A stretch of DNA of 64,000 bases, taken from positions 28,287,869 to 28,351,868 of the forward strand of contig NC_023754.2 in the NCBI RefSeq assembly GCF_000499845.2, read 5' to 3'. Every line of letters begins with the position of its first letter. The stretch's first letter is position 1. This stretch comes from Phaseolus vulgaris (taxonomy: Eukaryota > Streptophyta > Magnoliopsida > Fabales > Fabaceae). Of this stretch, positions 12,901-23,879 are shown piece by piece. The notes below the pieces were generated by a model, which saw only the letters and a program-made list of their open reading frames with translations, was not told where the DNA came from and ran no database searches. Position numbers and translations under genes: made by a program.

Positions 12901-15900
12901 AAGTTTGATGAAGAATACCATGAGAAGCCATAAAATTTTTAAAAGAATGAGAAAGATACTCACGTCCATTATCACTGCGCAAAATTCGGATGGAAATTCC
13001 AAATTGATTTTACGAAGTGGACTTTAAGCCTAACTCAATCCCATAAAACCGGCTCGTGAGGGCGAGTACGATCATTATGCTGAGATACTAAAGCAGAAGA
13101 GTCATCAACATGAGACGTTATATCAGCGGTGTGTTTACCTGGCACGCGCAAAAGGGTAGAACAAGTGGAAGTAAAATTGGGCACAATAGGAGATCCCAAA
13201 ATTTGATCACGAACGTGAGAATAATCATCAGGAAGACCATGTAAACCCAATAACATGAAGAACTTGGATCTTTGTTCTAGTTCTTGAGAAGGAATAGAGG
13301 CAGGAGGTAATAACTCATTAAAATCATGAAGAGCATGAAGTTTACCTAGATATTCTGCCATTGTACCATCAAGACGTTTGGGAGCAACAATTGTGAGAAG
13401 ATTTTGACACACACTATAAAGACGTTGAGTATCATTGGTGTATAATAATTTTGCTTGTTCCCAAACTTCTGAACATGTTTCATAGGTACGAAAAATTTGT
13501 TTTAAAGATGAGTGAATGGTCGATTTGATAACAATGCATAATTGAGCATCAATTTTTGACCAACGAACAACCTCATTTTCAGCAAGAGTAGGATGAGTAA
13601 GATGATCAACGTAACCTTGACTCTTAAGCCATAATTTAATATCTGATGCCCAAGTGTCATAATTGGTTCCATCCAATTTGTCAATGGAAAGATGAACATT
13701 GACGTAATTAGTATAAATAGATGAATCCGGCATAATGACTGAAGAAGAAGCCATAGTGGCAGCGGAAGCGGAAGAAGCCATAAAAGATAAGGACAAATCC
13801 AGTCACCGGTTAATTGGCGGGAGCAACAAAGATGAAGGCTCCGACAGCGATTCCGGCGAGATTCCGGCGGCGTCTCTGGCGAAGGTCCGGCGAAGTTCCG
13901 GTGAAGGTCCGGCGGAGGTCCGGTGAAGGTCCGGCGAGACAGTGGGGGTGGTGGCTGGAAAATTCCAGTGAATAGTGGATTCACCAATAAAAATTGAACC
14001 CTAAATCCTAAACTCTAACCTTATGCTCTGATACCATATTAAAGGAAAAGAAAGAATAGGGTAAATCCCTTGTGTATATTGAACACATAGGGTTATGTTT
14101 ATATAGGAAAAAGAAACATATGGGCTAAGCCCATTACATAAATATGAGATATCTAACAATATCTATAATATCTCATAATATCAAATAATATCTAATTATA
14201 TCTAATAATATCTAACAAATTTCAAAGGATTTAGTGGAAGCTGGGCAGGGTTTCTGCTAGTTTGCAATTAGAACCTTGAAATAAATATGCTTGGTGCTAC
14301 ATAGTATCAGTTGTGCGGCTTCTGTTTCAAAAAGAATATTTCATATAAGGTGGCTAAAGTTTTATTTTGGCTATATAATCCCTTTCATTATTAGTCTGTG
14401 TTTCTATTTTAACCCCTTGGTAGGAAAATTCTCTCCCTTTCTGTCAATGTATCACTCAATCAAATTAGATTTGACTTTCTTTGTGGGTCTGTGACAGTTT
14501 CTTAGACTTATTTCCTTCTTTCTTATTGGCAAGCATCATGCGGTACTTGTCAAGCACCATATGAAACTGCCTGTGTTAAAATTGAAAAAAATGAATTCTG
14601 CTTTTTAATCATCTTTGATTAACCTTACATGACTAAAATTCTTACGCTATTTATTTGCAATGGGCTTGCTTTTTCCCAGTTTGGGTTGTGGGTTAATATT
14701 GTATGTTGTGCAACTAATTTATTGGCTTTGGACAGGATTATAAGAGGAATGCATATATAGAAGCTGATCTACAATGCTCTAGTGCCATACAGTCTATGGA
14801 AAAGAGGCTGAGGGCGGCTTGTAATTCTTCTGATGCAAAGATAGATAATGTTTCAAAGGTAATTGTTGTTTAGGTAACTGCAAATATTCATCAATCTAGT
14901 TTTAGTCCTCTGTTTGTTGGTTCTTGTTTACTGAAAATATTTTTGTTTTAATTTGGAGATATCTTAATGAGCATTGTTGAAGATATCTAGGCTGCATGTT
15001 AGCTTTATGCATGGCTTAGTGAGAAGGTGGGATAGTGATTATCTAAAATTTATTTCTTCTGAGTTTCTTCCACCTCACCTTTCTGTTGCTTTCTGAATCA
15101 CTTAAATGTGCTATATATGTATTAGGATAATTGTTTCTGGTTTGTAGATGAGGTTATTTGTTTGTTTTGAAAGACTTTGATGATGTACAACGGTTGCTTA
15201 TAAGCCACCAATAAGGAGCTGAAACATGAAACTTACTTTTAGCAAGTTAGAAGTTTTGTGAACAGATAAGCAGGTTTTCTTTCATTTTCTTTCAAAAGGT
15301 CTCCTATGACAACATTTATTTCTCTAAAACAAGGTAAACTAAACATGATTTATATCAATTGTGAATACATATTGGAAGCACAAGTTTTATTCATTATCCT
15401 ACAGGATAGTAGATAAAACCAACTTTACATAGTTATATACCACTATTTTCTTCTGTGTTTGACTGTGCTTAGGACATTTGTTTTGAAACAATTTTTAAAC
15501 CACCGCTAAATTCATCAGATTTGAGATTGAAGGAGACAATTTTTCTAGACTGAATGAATAACTTGAGGAGTGAAAATGCACTCTGCCTCGGGAGATTTAT
15601 CATAACATGATGATTACAAACTAGTAAATACATAATGCAATTTACAATATAAGAATAATTAATTCAAACTCTACTTCCTAAGTCACAATATATCTAGGCT
15701 AATTTGGTAACTGCAACAGTTATCATTATGCAGTTTCAAATGCTCAACCGTTCCTTCTATATATAATATCTGTTGAGGTTTTGCCTATAATTTTTTGGTG
15801 GTGCTGCCACTGCTTTGATCACAATGTTGATTATGAACTTATTTGTGACCTGGTTATAAAATTTGCGCATCCTTTGCACCAGTGATGTGTCCCCCAGATA

Positions 15901-18900
15901 GAAACCTAAATTAGAAAAGGGAAACAGACGTATGACGATTCTTTATAAAGTTGCTTTTTCGTAGAATATTTGCTATACAGGATGCATTTTTATATGCTTG
16001 GCTTTTTGTCTTGTCCAAATCAAGTGGTTCACTTTGCAATGAAATGTGCAAAGTTGTTATCATTAATCGCAAAATCAATTGCTTAGATTCTTATAATATT
16101 CATGTAGATATATAAGAAGTCATGAAGTAGTTAATTTCTTAGATTTTCTAATCATTGGCTGTAATTCTGTAGTATTCTCTACTTCTCTCTTCAGTGCACT
16201 CCCTCGCTTTAGAGAGTCGAAGTATTTATGCTTCAATATTATTGTCAACCTGCGTAAAATGTTTTCATGTGTACATCTTTTAGATTTCTTCATGTGAATG
16301 TTCTTTGATTTTAAAGTTAAATACTTCATTGCTTCTGCTGTCCTGATGAAAACAACAGAAACAGTTATCAAGTGATGTATTCATTCTTTTGGCCTATCAG
16401 GTTTTTTCATTAAAGGAAAACAAATATTTAGCTCTAGATGATGTGTTCATTCATTTAAGATTATCATTTTTCTCTTCACTTGGTCGTATAATGTAAAGCA
16501 AATATAATCTCTCACCTGAGGGTTTGCAATTGCAATTCATGGCAATCCATTTTATGCAATATGGAGATCTTAAAGGAGAGAGATGTGAAATAACTTGTTT
16601 ACATTTTGTATCTTCCTTTTTGGACCATTTAGGGTGGCCTTATTTGAAATGTCAAACTGACTTGATCTCTTGTGCAGGTTTTTGATGCTCTTTTATGTGA
16701 ATATGAAAATTCCATTCAAGCTCCAGGGAAGTGGCAAAAACTTTCTGTCTTCTTACAACAAAGGTTTGTTTGCAGAGATTGTTTTCAATTGTTCCTTAAA
16801 ATTGACTTTTAATAATTTACTTGTTGGTCACATCACACTAGTTTTGAAGGCCCCGTACTGGACCTGACCAGGAGACTGATAGATAAAGTTGAATCTGAAA
16901 AGAGTTCTCTCATTTTAAACTGTCGCCTGATTGAAGATAAGATGACCCTGCTTTATAAGCGGCTGGAAACCAGTGAAAGTGAAAAGTCGGAGTATATTAT
17001 ACGCTATGAGGATGCCATCAATGATAAGAAGGAACTAACTCATCAATATATGAATAGCATAACTGATTTGCGGGCAAGCTGTTGCTCGCTGGATGAGAGA
17101 TATTCTAGCTTATCGAAAACATTGGATTCTACCAAGCAAGGATCTATGGACTGGAAAAGAAAATATGAACAAGTTTTATCTAGACAGAAATCTGAGGAGG
17201 ACCTAGCTAGTTCTGAAATAGCAGCTCTCAAGTCGTGTGGCAGTGCTGCTGAAGCAAGGTTGGCTGCAGCGAGGGAGCAATCGCAGTCTGTTCAAGAGGA
17301 GGCTGCAGAGTGGAAGCGGAAGTATGACATTGCTGTTAGAGAAGCAAAAACTGCTCTAGAGAAGGCAGCAATTGTGCAGGATTACACAAACAAGCAAACA
17401 CTATTGAGGGAAGATGCTTTAAGAGAAGAGTTTTCTTGCACTTTGGTTGAGAAGGTAAGCTAAGCTCTCTGATGTTCTCACTTCATTTCTGCAAATCTCT
17501 GGTTACCTAGAATTTAACACGTTACCTTATTAATGTTGTATGTATGTGATGAATGGGATGGAGAATGAACTTCTTATTCATAATCCTTCTTGATTTATAC
17601 AGGAAGACAAACTAAAGGAGAAAACTGCTAAAATTGAGCATGCGGAGCAGTGTTTAACAACTTTGAAGTTGGAATTGAAGGTAAGGTTCATGCCTGTTTA
17701 GTTAATTCAAGAAAACTGTTCTTGAATAGAGGTGTTAAATATTTTGCTTTCACATCCACCTTCATATCGTATGCTCAGATTAGACAGACGAGTACTTGCC
17801 CCACCTAGCATTTTAAATGCTCTCAGAGACAAGATTTATCTTATGTATGTTTATAACGAATTACGTTATTTATTTAATACTCCGACCTTCCCCTTTACAC
17901 CTCTATTAACCCAAAATAAAATAAAATAAAAAACGAACTGATCGTTGGAGTTGATAGTATTTGGAACTCTGTGGCATGGTTGGTATTTTAACCGAGTAGC
18001 ACTCGATTTAAACAACGATGTATAACAGAGAATCAATTTTGAAACATGAATCCAATTTGGATAATTTTGTAATTGACTTTTGTTTTATGTATTGAACACA
18101 TGTTGTTGACCTTATGGGTCTAAATACCATGTCTGACCCTAGAAATGTGTGCAGGCTGCAGAGTCAAAAATAAGAAACTATGAATCAGAAATTTTGCCAA
18201 TGAGGCTTGAAATTAACAAGTTGACCGAGAGATTGAAAACTGAAAATGCCAGGGCTCTGTCATATGAGAAGGATGTGAAGGTAATTCAACAGGAGATTAA
18301 CCATCTAAAGGAGAAGTACAAATCTGAGTGCAAAACATTTGAGGAAGTCAAGGAAAGATGTCAAAATGCTGAAAATGAAATGAAGCTGTAAGGGTTACTC
18401 AAGTAGCGGACAAAGCTGGGGCCGAAGCTGCCTTGGCTCAGAAGGAGAAGAGCGAGATGCAAAGGCTTGCAATGGAGAGACTGGCACAGATTGAGAGAGC
18501 TGAGAGGAAAATTGAAAATTTGGAGACGGAGAAAGGTAATTTGGAAAATGAATTGCGAAGAGTGGGGGATTCAGAGAAAGGTGCACTTTTTAGGGTTTCA
18601 TCACTAGAGGAAAAGGTGGAACAGAGAGAAAAGGATATAGATTCGCTGTTGGAGAAAGATGGAACACACAGGCGAAATAGCACACAAATTCTCGATCAAC
18701 TCTTGGAAACAGAACGTGAAGCATGTTCTCAGGCAAATAGCAGGGCTGATTCTCTCTCTCTCCAGTTACAGTCTGCACAAGTAAAAATTGATTATCTGCA
18801 TCAAGAACTGACCAAGTTTCGACTGAATGAAACAATACTGGACAGTGAACTTGCCTCCCATGGAAAGCGTTTGAGGGTAGATGATGATGTGGGTGTAGAA

Positions 18901-19191
18901 TCTGTTCAGGACATGGATTCCAGCCCTAGAATTTTTAGGGGGACTAAGAGATCTAAGACTGCATCTAATCCACCTAAGTTTACAAGTCTGGAAGATGTTG
19001 GTTCCGTTGGGGGTGATGAAGACATCCATAGTCAGCATACTAACGTGGATGATTATAAGAAATTTACTGTCCAGAAGCTCAAGCAAGAGCTGACAAAACA
19101 TAACTACGGTGATCAGCTGCTTGAATTGAAGAATCCCAACAAGAAAGCTATCCTTACCCTGTACGAGAAATGTGTTCTTCAAAAGTTATAG
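2707..19191 (+). CDS. GBPL3: Guanylate-binding protein, GBPL3 type (14 exons, frame break in last exon)
   Basis: Large dynamin-related GTPase of the plant GBP family; Arabidopsis GBPL3 acts in the nucleus, forming immune condensates and associating with the nuclear periphery. Exons read from splice sites and family similarity: 2707-2946, 4085-4246, 4344-4409, 4554-4697, 4852-4965, 5986-6087, 6171-6356, 9335-9424, 9495-9629, 14736-14858, 16678-16763, 16842-17454, 17603-17680, 18155-19191. The GTPase domain comes first: P-loop GRARQGKS at residues 68-75, DSEG at 124-127 and a LLRD motif spanning exons 4 and 5. A long coiled coil follows from about residue 470, then a charged linker and a SAP-like C-terminus. 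Start: first in-frame ATG of an ATGATG pair, matching the family N-terminus. In exon 14 the frame stops at TAA 18389-18391 (791 residues), while clear homology resumes at 18391 in another frame for 266 codons. Without the break the product would be about 1057 residues, close to the Arabidopsis length (about 1080). Sequence error or a recent null allele are both possible. Confidence 0.93.
2947..4084 (+). other. GBPL3 intron 1
   Basis: GT-AG intron of 1138 bases. A stretch near 3750-3980 (tcagagagaaagagagg onward) resembles the LTR-like remnants in introns 7 and 9 but is too decayed to delimit. No internal gene seen. Confidence 0.7.
4966..5985 (+). other. GBPL3 intron 5 with GC donor
   Basis: Exon 5 must end with the codons for AKNE to join exon 6 ([12 protein letters not shown]) without gap, as in the family. 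The bases after that gag codon are gcatct, not gt. No GT occurs until after nine extra residues and near a stop, so a GC-AG intron is the simplest reading. Acceptor is tag at 5983-5985. The 1 kb interior holds no recognised element. Confidence 0.75.
6592..6957 (-). mobile_element. Degenerate miniature LTR retrotransposon (TRIM-like), copy A, in GBPL3 intron 7
   Basis: Two related terminal blocks (about 6592-6700 and 6841-6957) share the order taagtt..gcctaact...gttgatgtgg...ctaac with the better copy at 53507-53900. Between them lie only about 140 bases. A primer-binding-site complement, gactatgatacca (6828-6840), sits just before the right LTR and reads on the minus strand as a match to the 3' end of initiator tRNA-Met. 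The right LTR has been expanded by a (TA)n run at 6870-6907. No coding capacity. No clear target duplication. Confidence 0.6.
6870..6907. repeat. (TA)n microsatellite inside TRIM copy A
   Basis: About 19 uninterrupted TA units interrupting the right LTR of the miniature element. Confidence 0.9.
7220..8400 (-). pseudogene. Decayed Copia-type gag relic in GBPL3 intron 7
   Basis: Read on the minus strand with several frame changes, this stretch gives Copia gag similarity. Near 8150-8220 there is [17 protein letters not shown], the usual gag N-terminal motif; at 7780-8090 a middle part with [15 protein letters not shown] and a block of conserved spacing; at 7370-7560 a Gly/Arg-rich stretch and a zinc-knuckle remnant [16 protein letters not shown] in which cysteines are partly lost. 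Stops occur in all frames. A mutated primer-site-like sequence near 8377-8398 and a minus-strand TATA (in cctatttatagg, about 8489-8501) suggest that the old 5' LTR lay at about 8398-8640. Protease, integrase and reverse transcriptase are absent. Confidence 0.7.
8630..8935. repeat. LTR-like remnant in GBPL3 intron 7
   Basis: Begins with tgttaggaacc and shares word order (runs of gaaaa, then gggtttcttctttcc, then tcctttcac) with stretches at about 9720-9990 and 10060-10330 in intron 9. Likely decayed solo LTRs of one family; ends could not be fixed. Confidence 0.35.
9720..10335. repeat. Two LTR-like remnants in GBPL3 intron 9
   Basis: Two loosely similar stretches (9720-9990, starting tgttagaaaccc, and 10060-10330) both carry gagagaaaag/acagaaaaaag, a caccttccaagggtttccc or ccaacaaaggctttccc block, and a following C-rich part. 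Compatible with a tandem or nested pair of old LTR fragments. No coding similarity. Confidence 0.35.
10693..10697. repeat. Target-site duplication aattt, left side of Copia element
   Basis: The five bases aattt immediately before the left LTR match the five after the right LTR (14218-14222), as expected for an LTR-element insertion. Confidence 0.85.
10698..10888 (-). repeat. 3' LTR of the Copia element (191 bp)
   Basis: Reads TGTTAGATAT...CTTTAATA on the element strand, so it starts TG but ends TA. Differs from the other LTR by one substitution (c versus g in the cccttctgtat/cccttgtgtat stretch) and one extra 10-bp unit of the atctaataat array. Confidence 0.9.
10889..10896 (-). other. Polypurine tract of the Copia element
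   Basis: GAGGGGAG on the element strand, directly upstream of the 3' LTR; expected plus-strand primer. Confidence 0.75.
10895..12982 (-). pseudogene. Copia pol remnant: integrase fragment, reverse transcriptase, RNase H with a stop
   Basis: The frame opens with the second half of the integrase core ([21 protein letters not shown]) and runs through a proline-rich linker into the reverse transcriptase ([31 protein letters not shown], catalytic YVDDI) and the RNase H domain ([14 protein letters not shown], then [28 protein letters not shown]). A TAA at 11228-11230 (minus strand) cuts RNase H just after SSAEA, at a position normally glutamate, so a single G-to-T change explains it. After that stop the frame stays open to 10895. 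A second internal deletion joins the integrase segment (about SSVLDNN) directly to the linker. Protease is absent. The element cannot move by itself. Confidence 0.9.
13005..13066. repeat. TRIM LTR fragment at the Copia deletion junction
   Basis: The stretch tacgaagtggactttaagcc through accggctcgtgagg matches the start of the LTRs of the miniature element at 53507-53900 (acgaagtggactttaagcct at 53818). It sits exactly where gag stops matching and integrase begins, so it marks the site of a roughly 1.2-kb loss. Confidence 0.7.
13035..13796 (-). pseudogene. Copia gag, truncated at the zinc-knuckle side
   Basis: 253-codon frame giving a typical Copia gag N-terminus ([18 protein letters not shown]) and the UBN2-type capsid region ([37 protein letters not shown]). 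The last 14 or so residues come from the TRIM-derived filler, not from gag, and no CCHC zinc knuckle follows. The upstream leader between it and the primer-binding site is short and GC-rich (ccggcgaaggtccgg repeats, 13850-13940). Confidence 0.85.
14025..14036 (-). other. Primer-binding site of the Copia element
   Basis: Complement of the initiator tRNA-Met 3' end, TGGTATCAGAGC on the element strand, contiguous with the 5' LTR. Confidence 0.9.
14037..14217 (-). repeat. 5' LTR of the Copia element (181 bp)
   Basis: Near-perfect match to the 3' LTR. Contains a short AT-rich tandem array built on aatatctaat units at the end nearest the outer border. Confidence 0.92.
14859..16677 (+). other. GBPL3 intron 10
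   Basis: 1.8-kb GT-AG intron. No reading frame or repeat that I recognise. Confidence 0.7.
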
Positions 19192-20367
19192 CAGTTCCGT
19201 ACACCAGTGTAGGCGTCTAGCATAGGTGTGGGCCATACAAAATTGTGCCATGGTGGCTCGCATGTCTACCAGAAGTTTTTAGTTCGCTTGCTAACAATGA
19301 CTTCAGGTTAGCGAAAGATACGAGGGTTAAATGCTAATGTTAGCTGTACTGAGTAGATATTCTATAGTTTTATTAGGTGTTTATTTGTACGCTAACATCA
19401 CTAACACTGGATATTAGATTAGTTTTAACCCGTATATTTAGATTGGCCTTTTAGTTTGCCAATTGTTTCCTACTAACAGTTGTATGCTTGATTTGTAGAA
19501 TGCAATAGATTTACAGTAGTTTCAAATCATATATTTAGTCTGGTTGGTTTTGCGTTCTATATGTGAAAACGCATGTAAAAGACACCAAAACTAACTTATT
19601 TCATATTGCTTCTTGCTTGATGTCCGGATCAGATGTAACGTAATTGCTTGATACCAATTAGGCACTTTAGAAAAAGGGTTAAAAATGAACCATTCACTGT
19701 GGGTATTCGAATTTGTTTCCATTTTGACATGTAATTCCTGAATGGATATAGATATAAATGTAAGTAATATTTAATTTTTTAATTTTGGTATGTGGATGTA
19801 AATGAGTATGTACATGATTGTTTTGTTTCAATATTCATTTGTCTTAATTTATGATTTTGTTTCAAATTACGAAAATACTTTTAATTTAATAAGTGAGTTA
19901 AAAAATATATATTTATTTTTCTTTTTAGATCATACATTGGATTATTTTACTTTTTTATAATTATTTGACTTTATCTAATTGTTATTTTCATTTGATTTGA
20001 TATTTATTTTTTAACATTTGATATTGAATAAAAAAATGTGTATCTTTTAGTATTAAATATTTTATAGTATCATATTTTTTTCTGTAATTTTTATTTTTTA
20101 TAACAACATTATTTAATTAATATTCGGAATTTTAGGAAAGTATTCATCGGGTTATGATTGTGCATCCATTTTGTTCTTGAACAACGGATTAAATAGACCA
20201 ATGTATATTTAGTATCTAATTTGTTGACTGATTTCAGTTTAGTTTCTTAAATTTATAAAATTTCACTTTATATTTTAATGTTTCTATAAATAAATGTTTT
20301 TTTGCATTTTTTAACAGGACGAATTGGTGTTTTCATCAAAAAAGTTATATTAATTATCTTTCTGCAA

Positions 20368-20625
20368 GACTAGAACTCTGCAGAACACTTTCTCTTGTTG
20401 CAATCTTCTCGTCTTCCTGATTTCTCGGTTAGGCTTCTTTGAGTGTTGTGCCTCTTCTGCTATTTATACTGCTTTAAATGGGCTATGATTGCTATAAGCC
20501 TGCTTTAGGGTCCAAACGAAGGCCCAATTGTGTCTTAACCGAAGTTGACTTGTTTATTACGTGTTTAACTTTGCATCTTGTCGTCTAGTCGATTTTGTTG
20601 TCTGGTCGCCCATCCGGTAGTACAA
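20368..20625. repeat. Dispersed repeat, copy 1 (pair with 58250-58625)
   Basis: Shares long stretches with 58250-58625: ttgcaatcttctcgtctt, gtgttgtgcctcttctgct, gtccaaacgaaggc and acgtgtttaactttgcatct occur in the same order. It lacks about 130 bases that copy 2 carries between the first two blocks. Confidence 0.8.
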
Positions 20626-23600
20626 ATTGAGTTAATTCTGGTTGATGTGATAAACTCTTATTTAATGGGATATATCTTTCCTGGTTGGTGATACACAATC
20701 AAATTAACGTGATACGTTACTAAAGGATTAAACTTTCTTTTTAAATTTTTTGACAGCGTGAAAGTATTAAAGTATCAGTACGTAAAATTATTGGAAGATG
20801 GTTATGCTAATTAAAAATATCGCATCAAATAAATAATTAAATTACAATATAGACATAGAGTTTTTCAAATTTAAACTAAATACTAAACTAAAGTGAATAA
20901 AAAAAAAGACCTGGATTGTTATATTATTTTGGTTTTTAAAATTTGAGTTATATTTTTATATAAAATTATTTGAACTAAATAAGATTAAAACCTATACTAA
21001 TCCAGTTATCCATCTACGAAACTCAATACTGTTAAATGTGTGAGCGATGTGTTGCAAAGCCACATCAAAGAACTAGCAAGTGCCAAGGTAAATGAATGAG
21101 TTAAAAGAAATAGAAAAGGAAAATTAATAACTTCTTAAAACAAAATAATGTGAAAAAAATCACCACCTAATCAAAAGTGGCGGTTCCTATAAACTTATTG
21201 TGTCTTTATTAGGTTAGCATTTCTTTTCTATAAAAATAGAAGTCAAACTTAACTTTAATAATGTTTTTTAAGAAAAATAAAAAATAAACCTTTTAAAGAT
21301 AGAATAAAATGTGATAAACTTATGTTTTTAGTGTTATTATTCAAATTTTTATTTTATTTTTAGGAAAAAAAGAAAATCCTAAAATTAACCTTGACTTGAG
21401 GAGGAATTAAGCAAATTGAATTTTGCTCCATATAGGTTTGTGGAATCTTTCTTTTGGTGGGGGAAGGGTACCTCCACTTAAATGTGTTAAAGGTGGTGAA
21501 AAATTCACTAAAGTAGGAAAATTGATCGCAGTTATACATTATGTATAGATTTCTATGTTACTAATGATTAACTCTTCCCAAATAATAAAATAAATAAATA
21601 TAAAATATAAATGATGTTTCAATTTATATAAAAAAAATAATAGATGTAAATGTTAGAAATTGTAAAAGTCATTCACATTTTCCATCTATACCTTATATAT
21701 TTACATTATTTATTAAAAAATTAACTTTCAATCTAACTCAAATACCTACTACATGAAATATTTTTAATCAATATAAAATCTTTAACATTATTTATTTTCA
21801 GTTATTATTTTTGTTTACTTGTATATTAAAAAATATTTTTATTTTTAGTCGATATGAAATATTAAGATAAATGTAATTTTTTTATATTATTCATTTTTAA
21901 TAGTTGTTATTTTTGTTATTGTTGAGAGAGTTTGTTTGATGAGGTAACTTGCAGGCTAATATGCTTGTGGTTTCTTAGCAGGTAAATTCCAATGGAGATG
22001 TTCACAAAATAGTAATTGCAATAATCAAGCAAAATTATAATTTTAAGAAAAGTAGGTATGCAAATGGTAGATATGAGAAAAGTCTTTAAAAGCAAGAACA
22101 TTATTATTAGGTATTAACTTTACATAAATACAACAAACAACTAATGACAGCCCAATCACAAACTAATCAGGACATGTTTTGTAGTAATCAAGTTTGTTGA
22201 CTACTAAACATCCAACTTAAGAAAGAGAATTTATATTTGTATAGAAAACACATAATTAGAAATAGATTAAAAACTACATTTTAAAATAGTAAGTAAAATT
22301 ATTTTTATACCTACTATAATTTATTAAGAAAACTTTGTTACAAAGAATTTCATAATTTTAAGAAATTTTAAATATATAAATTTTAATTTTTTTTTAATTT
22401 TAAAATAATTTTGTCTAGATAAAGAAAATAGATTTAAATTTTATTATTTCAATATAATATTCAATTATCACCAAATCTAAATTACCACTTCAATAATGAA
22501 GACACCAATAAATAATAATCACTATAAACTTTAATGAAAAAAAAAATACAGTTTACACTTAAAAATTAATATTAGTGATGTCGGTTAAGAAAACTCTTAC
22601 AAAAATCAGCCTATAAATAGTTTTGACCCAGATAAATAATTCCACTAATACTAATTAGAAAATAATTTATATATGGTGATGGAAAAACTCTAACCTACAT
22701 TAGTTAAAAAAATCTCAACATCAATACAAAATTATACTAACATTAGCCAGAATTTATTAATGTTGATTTAAAAAAATTATTCTCTAAATCTTTCCCATTT
22801 AAATATAAGCCAGATGAAAATTTCAAACTTCTCGAAAGAAATATTTGTTTATTTTGGTCTTTTGTTTGTACTTAATTTGTTGTTTGGTTTGTTCTGGCTA
22901 TAGTACGCAGAATGGATAAGAAGGTATAGAAAGCAGTTTCCAATTTTTGTTATTCAAACTTCACATATTCTACATCTTGTCGCGTAAGTTATTGGTAACC
23001 TTAGTCAATAAGTTATTAATTAGTGAATAATGTTTCTACTAACATATTAACGTGACAAATTCTTAACTAGATGTTTTGTGGATATATAAAGAATAAAAAA
23101 AACGTTAGAATTTAATGCGTAATAATATTGTCTACCTAAATGTTGGTTAGAATAATGATAATGTGAGTTTAAATATAAAATAAATATACCTTAAAATGTC
23201 GTATATATTTAGATGAATTTAAAAAAAAACTGTTATAGTTAATTTAATTAATTATATTAAATGAATGCAATTTTAAAAAATTTAAAAACAATATGATTAA
23301 AATATTTATTATTATTAAAAGATAAATTGAAATAAGAAGAAAAATATTTAAAGAAATTATTTATCATTGTGCATGTAAGCAAGATTTTTTTTAATTATTT
23401 TAAAAATCATAGCAACAGGAATTTAATTTAATATTATCGGGAAATCAATTGTTAAAAATAATGTAAAAAAAATGTTTTTAATATTGGAACAGAATATTCC
23501 AATCAGAAAAATTGTCCATAATGATAAATAAATTTTTAAATATTTATTTTTCCTTTTATTTCAATGGTAATATATATTATCGACAATGCTTTGAATGTTT

Positions 23601-23879
23601 TAAAATTATTCAATTAACATAATAAGTAATTTCTTTAAAATATTTAATTAAATATTTAAATATTTTTTTAAAATTCATTTAAACATATTTCACTATATTA
23701 ATATTTTAAATACATTCAAAGATTATATAAATAAATACTTAATTTAAAAAATAAAAAAACATAAAAATTAAATAAGCAATAGAAAAATTAAAAAACTTAA
23801 AAAAAACATGTGAGGAAACACGAGTTAAAAAAATTATAAAATTAAAAAATGTCCAGTCACACGAAATAGAAACCAATTT

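Larger units (their letters stand above)
10698..14217 (-). mobile_element. Internally deleted Copia LTR retrotransposon, antisense in GBPL3 intron 9
   Basis: 3520-bp element on the minus strand. LTRs 10698-10888 and 14037-14217 are nearly identical. A primer-binding site complementary to initiator tRNA-Met (gctctgatacca on the plus strand, 14025-14036) abuts the 5' LTR and a purine tract (GAGGGGAG on the minus strand, 10889-10896) abuts the 3' LTR. Target duplication is aattt. Order gag, integrase fragment, reverse transcriptase, RNase H is the Copia order. Full-length relatives are about 4.8-5 kb; this copy lacks the zinc knuckle, protease and most of integrase. Short LTRs suggest an Ale/Retrofit-type lineage (inference). 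It lies wholly inside the intron and should be removed by splicing. Confidence 0.95.

Noticed and set aside
18388..18441. A micro-intron to repair the GBPL3 frame (gtaagg to ctcag)
   Set aside because: 54 bases is below the usual plant minimum, and none of the nearby acceptors restores the homologous frame.
18590..19182. Minus-strand frames over the last GBPL3 exon
   Set aside because: Shadows of the coding strand; the plus-strand frame has strong family similarity.
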